DNA of 10,910 bases from Ruminococcaceae bacterium UBA6353 (lineage in GTDB: Bacteria > Bacillota > Clostridia > Oscillospirales > Acutalibacteraceae): positions 1-10,910 of the forward strand of contig DJRT01000006.1 in NCBI GenBank assembly GCA_002437905.1. Direction: 5' to 3'. Under the pieces are notes generated by a model. It had not been told where the DNA came from. It did not search any database and saw only the letters and a program-made list of their open reading frames with translations. The position numbers and the translations under genes were made by a program. This document shows, in pieces, positions 7,601 to 10,910 of the stretch; positions within the stretch are counted from its first letter, which is position 1, and each line of letters starts with the position of its first letter.

Positions 7601-7791
7601 ATCACGCGGGTCAGCACATGGCCGATGTGCGGTTTGCCATTGGCGGTGGGAGGACCGTCGTAGAAGGTATAGGTCTCCCCCTGCCTGCGCCCGTCCATGC
7701 TCCTGCGGAAAACCTCGTTATCCGTCCAGAACTGCAGCACGCCGCGCTCACGCTCAACAAAATCCATGTTGGTCGGTACTTTCTGATACAT
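4639..7791 (-). CDS. ileS: Isoleucyl-tRNA synthetase, eukaryote-like (type 2)
   Basis: A 1050-residue class I synthetase that charges tRNA-Ile in the cytoplasm. The catalytic Rossmann fold carries PTANGKPHIGHVLTRVIKD (HIGH at 55-58) and KMSKSKGN (601-608). The inserted editing domain (about 190-405) has TTTPWTLPSNVALCVNPD (223-240) and GTGIVHIAPAFGEDD (324-338) with the conserved acidic end at D338, which removes mischarged valine. WNTYAFFVLYANIDGF starts the anticodon-binding helical domain, and a long C-terminal extension follows. The wording AGWDTHGLPVELEVEK (83-98) and ESEWWALKQIWDKGLLYKG is of the eukaryote-like IleRS2 class, not the GWDCHGLPIE class of E. coli or B. subtilis. Cysteine pairs at 182/185, 400/403, 472/474 and 511/514 suggest bound zinc. 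The ATG at 7789-7791 has AGGAGG seven bases upstream; the in-frame extension to 7851 runs through the T-box terminator and is rejected. Regulated by the upstream T-box. Confidence 0.97.
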   Translation of the reverse strand: MYQKVPTNMDFVERERGVLQFWTDNEVFRRSMDGRRQGETYTFYDGPPTANGKPHIGHVLTRVIKDMIPRYHAMKGQLVPRKAGWDTHGLPVELEVEKSLGLDGKDQIEKYGLEPFIQKCKESVWKYKGMWENFSDIVGFWADMENPYVTYHNDYIESEWWALKQIWDKGLLYKGFKIVPYCPRCGTPLSSHEVAQGYKSVKERSAIVRFKVAGEDAYFLAWTTTPWTLPSNVALCVNPDEPYCRVKAADGYTYYMAEALLDKVLGGLAKDGQPAYEVTGRFTGKQLEHKEYEPLYDCARVLADKQHKKGFYVTCADYVTMSDGTGIVHIAPAFGEDDAQVGRRYDLPFVQFVDGKGNMTAETPFAGLFVKKADPLVLEDLDKRGQLFAAPKFEHDYPFCWRCDTPLLYYARESWFIKMTAVRDDLIRNNNTVNWIPESIGKGRFGDWLANVQDWGISRNRYWGTPLNIWQCSCGHMHAVGSIEELRSLSDNCPADIELHRPFIDAVTIRCPQCGGEMHRVPEVIDCWFDSGSMPFAQHHYPFENQELFKQQFPADFICEGVDQTRGWFYSLMAISTLLFNCAPFKNVLVLGHVQDANGQKMSKSKGNAVDPIEALQTYGADAIRWYFYSNSAPWLPNRFHGKAVQECQRKFLGTLWNTYAFFVLYANIDGFSSQKYTLEYDKLSVMDKWLLSKLNSTIKAVDENLAAYRIPETTRVLEGFVDELSNWYVRRSRERFWGKGMPQDKINAYMTLYTALVTVCKLAAPMIPFMAEDIYRNLVCSDDPSAPMSVHLCDFPQADDSLIDTALEQRMEDVVEIVVLGRAARNGANCKNRQPLRKMYVQVADDLDAYFTAIIAEELNIKSVELIRDAGAFMSYAFKPQLKTVGPKFGRQLGEIREALAALDGNAAKAQLDANGVLELALPSGTVSLYPEDLLIETTQTPGYYTVSDHGITVAIDTTLTPELVEEGFVRELVSKLQTMRKEAGFEVMDTITVYADGNEKLQKLMEKNADSMLSDVMATALHTGTLAGYQKTWNVNGEEITLGVEKNA

Positions 7792-7807
7792 GACACTGCC
7801 TCCTGTG

Positions 7808-7848
7808 AAAAAAATAAAAGCCCCCGTCCCCCGGAAAGGGACGAAGAC
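7808..7848 (-). terminator. T-box regulated terminator of ileS
   Basis: On the minus strand an 11-bp stem, GTCTTCGTCCC (7848-7838) with GGGACGGGGGC (7830-7820), including several G-U pairs, is followed by TTTT-A-TTTTTTT. Its 5' arm CCCT (7840-7837) can alternatively pair with AGGG (7870-7867) of the antiterminator. That is the expected switch. Confidence 0.9.
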
Positions 7849-8064
7849 CATTGCTTCGCTATACCACCCTATGCTCCTGTCAGCGTACCAACATACGCCC
7901 TCCTGCTAACGGGGGAAACCGGCTGCGTCTACTGGGCGCCGGCGGGCGGCACCGTTGGGGCAGCAACTCCGGAGGGATCTTCCCGTGCGGTGATCTGTAC
8001 CGGGCTTGCACCATCCCCGGCTCGCTGCGGCAGCCATCCGCACGCTACTGTCTCCATCTGCGTT
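7808..8064 (-). promoter_or_regulatory. T-box riboswitch (tRNA-Ile sensing) leader of ileS
   Basis: The leader of about 270 nt between the promoter and ileS has the T-box landmarks in order on the minus strand. AGTA (8049-8046) lies near the base of stem I. GGTGCAAGCCCGG matches the distal GNUG region. GGGAAGATCCC follows, with a candidate specifier codon ATC (7978-7976) for isoleucine in the GAAxATC context before CTCCGGAG. The T-box core AGGGTGGTATAGCG (7870-7857) has the bulge UGGU (7866-7863), complementary to the ACCA end of uncharged tRNA-Ile, whose discriminator is A. The terminator/antiterminator pair completes it. Uncharged tRNA-Ile binding would favour the antiterminator and turn ileS on. 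The downstream gene matches the specifier. Confidence 0.93.
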
Positions 8065-8070
8065 TTTTCC

Positions 8071-8099
8071 ATCATACCCCCAAGCCGGAGAAAAGTCAA
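8071..8099 (-). promoter_or_regulatory. Sigma-A-type promoter of the T-box/ileS unit
   Basis: On the minus strand, TTGACT (8099-8094) and TATGAT (8076-8071) are separated by exactly 17 bases. The start would fall near 8064, just before the base of T-box stem I. Confidence 0.85.
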
Positions 8100-8195
8100 G
8101 AGGAAAAGCAGAAATTTTCCGGCGAGGGGCTATTCCGGCTGCACCGCACCCGATTTTCGCCCCCGGTACGGCTGCATTGAAAGCATCCCGCGTCT

Positions 8196-8221
8196 CCCCC
8201 GGAGGCTACAGCCTCCGGGGG
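8196..8221. terminator. Perfect GC-rich hairpin after the glycosidase gene
   Basis: 12-bp perfect arms, CCCCCGGAGGCT (8196-8207) and AGCCTCCGGGGG (8210-8221), with a 2-nt spacer, begin nine bases after the glycosidase stop codon. This suits a transcription end, but no T-tract follows on either strand (minus: AGACGCGGG; plus: ACGGCTTTATT). It is an unusual or weak intrinsic terminator, or an mRNA-stabilising 3' structure. Confidence 0.6.
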
Positions 8222-8230
8222 ACGGCTTTA

Positions 8231-9526
8231 TTACAGCAGGATCGGCAGATCCTTGACCCGCGGCAGTTCTTTCAGATACTTTTGCAGCATTTCCGGGCGG
8301 TAGCCGTTCTGCCGGATGATCTCCCGGTAGAAATAGGCGCTGGGCTTGGGGGTACGCTTGAAGCCGTGCTCCCGATCCACCTCCACCAGGCCGAATTTCG
8401 GGATATAGGTCCACCACTCGTAATTATCCAGCAGCGACCAGTAGAGATACCCCCGCACATCTACATGCGCCCGGATCGCCTCGTTGAGCGCACACAGGTA
8501 TTCCACCAGATACACCAGCCGGAAAGCATCATCCTCGCAGGAGCAGCCGTTTTCCGTGATATATACCGGCTTATCCGTCAGGCGCGTCAGGTTGTGGAAC
8601 ATACACTCCGGATAGAATTCATCCAAATAGAAATTCATCGGCAGCATACGCGTCTCGGTAAAGGGGTAGCGCGGCGAGGAAAAATTCGCCCGCCGGGCAT
8701 CCACCATCTCCCGGGTATACAGATTGACCGACCAATAATCCACAGTGTCCTTCAGATCCCGGTCAAAGGCGCCGTCACGGCCGGGCAGCACCAGCTCACC
8801 GGTCCGCATGGCGTGGAAGAAGAATTCGTGATCAACCACATCCTTGTACTGCTGCACCGCGCGGTCAAACACATCATTCTGCCGCTTACCGTAATACTGC
8901 ACCAGCGCGTGGGCGGAGCTGACCGGCTTATCGGAATACTGCTTGATCAGGTGATACCCAAGGGCATGATAGAATACACAGTAGTATTTATAGGTCAGGC
9001 GCTCCTCGCTCAAGCCCAGGTTAAATTCGTTCATCACATTCCAGAAATCCACATAGGGGCTGATCTTCGGCAGGATATACTGCAGATACCGCTCAAAATA
9101 CCGCCGGTTTTCCAGCGTGTGGAAATCGCCCTTGTCCGCAAACCATTTTGGCACAGAGAAATGCACCAGCGTGACAAAGGTTTTGATTCCCTTTTCCTTC
9201 AGCAGTGCCAGCTCCCGCACATAGTGGTCGGCTGCCTCCTCCGAAAACTCGCCCTCATGCGGCTCAATGCGCGCCCATTCCACGCCCATGCGGAAGGCCT
9301 GGTGCTCCAGCTCGGAGAGGAGCGCCACATCCTCCTCCACCATATTGTAGTGGTTGCAGGCAGTGCCGGACGGCTCCCCCGGACGGCCGGCACGCGCGGA
9401 CTCCTGCTCCCGGAACCAGCTGTCAGAATAGATATTATTTCCCTCGATCTGGTGGGCAGCCGTAGAGCTGCCCCACAGAAAGCCCTCCGGAAAATCAAAG
9501 CCCTTAATGCTAAATACATCCGTCAT
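8231..9526 (-). CDS. Glycoside hydrolase family 1 beta-glycosidase
   Basis: A 431-residue cytoplasmic GH1 enzyme of normal family length, expected to hydrolyse beta-glucosides, beta-galactosides or their 6-phosphates by a retaining mechanism. The N-terminus FPEGFLWGSSTAAHQIEGNN (12-31) is the GH1 signature. The acid/base glutamate is E167 in NVMNEFN, the nucleophile E325 in VYITENG, and the sugar-contact motif YLYWSLLDNYEW is at 360-371. The usual TxNEP has Phe in place of Pro after the catalytic Glu, and HFSVP (122-126) replaces the common HWDLP. The spacing resembles archaeal-type beta-glycosidases. No signal peptide is present. The ATG has GGAGG nine bases upstream. It is divergent from a sugar-sensor regulator at 9720, which likely controls it. 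No PTS or ABC transporter gene is in the window, so the substrate and whether it is phosphorylated cannot be told. Confidence 0.93.
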   Translation of the reverse strand: MTDVFSIKGFDFPEGFLWGSSTAAHQIEGNNIYSDSWFREQESARAGRPGEPSGTACNHYNMVEEDVALLSELEHQAFRMGVEWARIEPHEGEFSEEAADHYVRELALLKEKGIKTFVTLVHFSVPKWFADKGDFHTLENRRYFERYLQYILPKISPYVDFWNVMNEFNLGLSEERLTYKYYCVFYHALGYHLIKQYSDKPVSSAHALVQYYGKRQNDVFDRAVQQYKDVVDHEFFFHAMRTGELVLPGRDGAFDRDLKDTVDYWSVNLYTREMVDARRANFSSPRYPFTETRMLPMNFYLDEFYPECMFHNLTRLTDKPVYITENGCSCEDDAFRLVYLVEYLCALNEAIRAHVDVRGYLYWSLLDNYEWWTYIPKFGLVEVDREHGFKRTPKPSAYFYREIIRQNGYRPEMLQKYLKELPRVKDLPILL

Positions 9527-9564
9527 TGCGGTTTTCCTCCATACAGTGTGTTTTTGGTGCCTCT

Positions 9565-9593
9565 ATACTACCACACCGGCCGCCGCGGGCAAA
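9565..9593 (-). promoter_or_regulatory. Probable glycosidase promoter
   Basis: On the minus strand TAGTAT (9570-9565) is preceded by GTGTGG. A poor -35 lies at 16-17 bases (TTGCCC 9592-9587 or TTTGCC 9593-9588). The weak -35 suggests a regulated promoter. It shares the GTGTGGTA box with the divergent promoter. Confidence 0.5.
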
Positions 9594-9676
9594 GAAAAGG
9601 ATCGCGTGACGATCGTCCCGGTATTTTTTGCCCCCGCCGGCGGGCAGGCAATTTACTTTTTCCTGCCAGTGTGGTA
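9569..9676. promoter_or_regulatory. Inverted pair of GTGTGGTA boxes at the -10 of both divergent promoters
   Basis: TACCACAC at 9569-9576 and GTGTGGTA at 9669-9676 are exact reverse complements exactly 100 bp apart. Each overlaps the -10 element of the promoter it faces. Between them lie a perfect palindrome CCCGCCGGCGGG (9633-9644) and GGCAGG/CCTGCC arms (9643-9648/9662-9667) around the regulator -35. Candidate operators for the regulator at 9720. The same 8-mer also occurs once at 105-112, where no such arrangement exists, so chance is not excluded. Confidence 0.4.
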
Positions 9677-9680
9677 CAAT
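9652..9680 (+). promoter_or_regulatory. Promoter of the sugar-sensor regulator
   Basis: TTTACT (9652-9657) and TACAAT (9675-9680) are separated by 17 bases, and TG two bases before the -10 adds an extended -10 element. Transcription would start near 9687, about 33 bases before the GTG start codon. Confidence 0.75.
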
Positions 9681-9719
9681 ACGGCCAAAGAACCAAAACC
9701 GGCAAAGGAGGAAAACGCC

Positions 9720-10883
9720 GTGGCCTTATACATTCTGGATGATCCCGGTCTTTCGGTGCAGCTGCCCGCCAAAACGCGCACCGAGATCGGCGCGCTACGG
9801 GCGCTGAACCGCCACCGCATCCCCACGCGGCCGGTCGGGCTGGCCGATATCGACACTCTCGCCGAGGATCCGCAGGCCGTGCTGCTGCTCCCGCAGCTCC
9901 ATGCGGCACCGGAGACGGTTATCCGCCGCTGTGAGCAGCAGGCCATTCCGGTCATCGTTCTGCACACACCGGGCAGCAGCTTTCCCGCGCTGCATTTCAG
10001 CAGCGTGTGCGGGCATGCGCACAGCGACGCAGATGCACTGCTGCGCTACTGTGCTGCCGCCGGCCGGCAGCGGCTGGCGCTCTTCGCCTTTAATGCCGTC
10101 AGTGCCGTGGATCGCAGCCGGGCACAGGCAATCGCCGACCGGGCAGCCACCCTGCAGCCAGAGGATCTGTTTGCGGCGGTGGATTCGTTCGAAACGAGCT
10201 TTGCCCGCTTCTATCCCCACCGGCAGCAATACGACGCCATTCATTTCGCCAATGATTACGCGGCCATCGCCTTCATCGAGGCCATGCAGGCGGCCGATCC
10301 GGCCTACCTGGCCGGACACTTCCTGATCGGCGCAGCGGATACACTGCTCTCCCGGCTGTACCACACCACCGTGACCACCATTGCCTACCGCCGCCGGGAT
10401 CTGCTGCGCGGGGTCGCCACCGTCTACCGCACCCTGCTGCGTGACCGCGGCAGCGTTGTCAGCCTGCAGTACCAGCTGCCGACCGCCATCGCCGTGCGGC
10501 AGAGCACGCAGCACTTTCCGCTGCCGCCGGAAGCCGCACCGCTGCCTGGCTCTGGCGGCAGTACGCGCCTGCGCTTTCCGGAACAGGGCTTCTTCTATGA
10601 GCAGGACCCGGTGCTTGGACGCATCATGGCCACAGAGGATCAGCTGTGCGCCATGGACCGGACGGAGCTGCAGATCCTGCTGCACTTTCTGCGGGGGGAT
10701 ACCAACCGGCACACCGCCGAGGCCCTGTACATCTCCGACCAGGCGCTGCTCTACCACACCCGGCGGATGTTCCGGCGCACCGGTGTGGCCGACAAACAGG
10801 CCTTTATCCGCTTTTTCGCCCGCTATGTCTCGCCGGCGCATCTGGCCGCCTATCTGCACACACACGCCTGTACCGGAATATAA
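9720..10883 (+). CDS. Transcriptional regulator: LacI-like sensor domain with C-terminal LuxR-type HTH
   Basis: A 387-residue protein read from GTG at 9720-9722, chosen because AAAGGAGG (9704-9711) lies eight bases upstream. The open frame continues further upstream only through the promoter. Residues about 1-265 look like a periplasmic-binding/LacI-type sugar-sensing fold: an opening ALYILDDPG strand, YDAIHFANDYAAIAFIEAMQ (the DAIFxxND...A pattern of LacI proteins), GAADTLLSRLYHTTVTTIAYRRRDLLRGVATVYRTLL. No N-terminal helix-turn-helix is present. Instead the C-terminus (about 312-372), MDRTELQILLHFLRGDTNRHTAEALYISDQALLYHTRRMF, fits the LuxR/GerE helix-turn-helix. A linker lies between them. 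It faces the GH1 gene across a 193-bp intergenic region and probably responds to that enzyme's substrate. The domain reading is from pattern only; activator versus repressor cannot be told. Confidence 0.8.
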   Translation: MALYILDDPGLSVQLPAKTRTEIGALRALNRHRIPTRPVGLADIDTLAEDPQAVLLLPQLHAAPETVIRRCEQQAIPVIVLHTPGSSFPALHFSSVCGHAHSDADALLRYCAAAGRQRLALFAFNAVSAVDRSRAQAIADRAATLQPEDLFAAVDSFETSFARFYPHRQQYDAIHFANDYAAIAFIEAMQAADPAYLAGHFLIGAADTLLSRLYHTTVTTIAYRRRDLLRGVATVYRTLLRDRGSVVSLQYQLPTAIAVRQSTQHFPLPPEAAPLPGSGGSTRLRFPEQGFFYEQDPVLGRIMATEDQLCAMDRTELQILLHFLRGDTNRHTAEALYISDQALLYHTRRMFRRTGVADKQAFIRFFARYVSPAHLAAYLHTHACTGI

Positions 10884-10910
10884 AAAATCCCCTCTAACAG
10901 AAAGAACGCC

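Noticed and set aside
7792..7851. N-terminal extension of ileS
   Set aside because: It would be read from the T-box terminator and T-tract. A strong AGGAGG sits just before the ATG at 7791.
5416..8256. Long plus-strand open frame antisense to ileS and its leader (over 900 codons)
   Set aside because: It is antisense to the clearly real ileS gene, and its His/Gln/Leu/Ile-rich translation reflects codon bias on the opposite strand. It has no family motifs and it also runs through the T-box.
9507..9719. 71-codon upstream extension of the regulator
   Set aside because: It runs through the divergent promoters; the GTG at 9720 has a near-perfect ribosome binding site at the right distance.
8006..9742. 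Long plus-strand open frame antisense to the GH1 gene
   Set aside because: This is a shadow of a GH1 gene with intact catalytic motifs. The frame crosses the promoter regions at both ends.
1..10910. CRISPR array, tRNA or rRNA genes
   Set aside because: No regularly spaced repeats, cloverleaf-like segments or rRNA motifs were seen on either strand.

Overview
The window looks like a GC-rich Clostridia genome, probably an Oscillospiraceae/Ruminococcaceae-type gut bacterium. The clues are AGGAGG-type ribosome binding sites, a T-box leader on ileS, Tn4451-like recombination genes, and a strong GC-rich bias in the chromosomal part. The species cannot be named from sequence reading alone. Two blocks of different composition meet at about 3.56-3.64 kb.

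Block 1 (1 to about 3.6 kb, plus strand, visibly less GC-rich) is the right end of an integrated mobile element. After a gene fragment (3-56) and a roughly 270-nt leader without a convincing gene come four tightly spaced genes: a small zinc-ribbon protein (327-644), an HK97-fold major capsid protein with no room for a delta/scaffold domain (650-1597), a TnpW-like small protein (1602-1799) and a TnpX-like large serine recombinase (1876-3555). No tail, connector, terminase or lysis gene follows the capsid gene. The order capsid - tnpW - tnpX is the most unusual feature of the window. Portal, protease or terminase genes could lie to the left, outside it.

Block 2 (about 3.64 kb to the end) is chromosome. 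Reading leftward on the minus strand there is a GH1 beta-glycosidase (9526-8231); then a sigma-A-type promoter with a T-box riboswitch (specifier AUC, acceptor-pairing UGGU, terminator/antiterminator switch) controlling a eukaryote-like (type 2) isoleucyl-tRNA synthetase, ileS (7791-4639); then a 65-aa DUF1858/redox-disulfide protein with its own promoter (4568-4371) and a strong terminator; then trmK, a tRNA adenine-N1 methyltransferase (4296-3640). The 3' end of trmK abuts the mobile element, and the hairpin just after the recombinase gene is built to terminate from both sides. Divergent from the glycosidase, on the plus strand, is a regulator (9720-10883) with a LacI-like sugar-binding sensor domain and a C-terminal LuxR-type helix-turn-helix. 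It probably controls the glycosidase; the same 8-bp box sits at the -10 element of both divergent promoters.

The two blocks appear functionally unrelated: housekeeping translation and sugar genes on one side, a capsid-carrying serine-recombinase element inserted beside trmK on the other.
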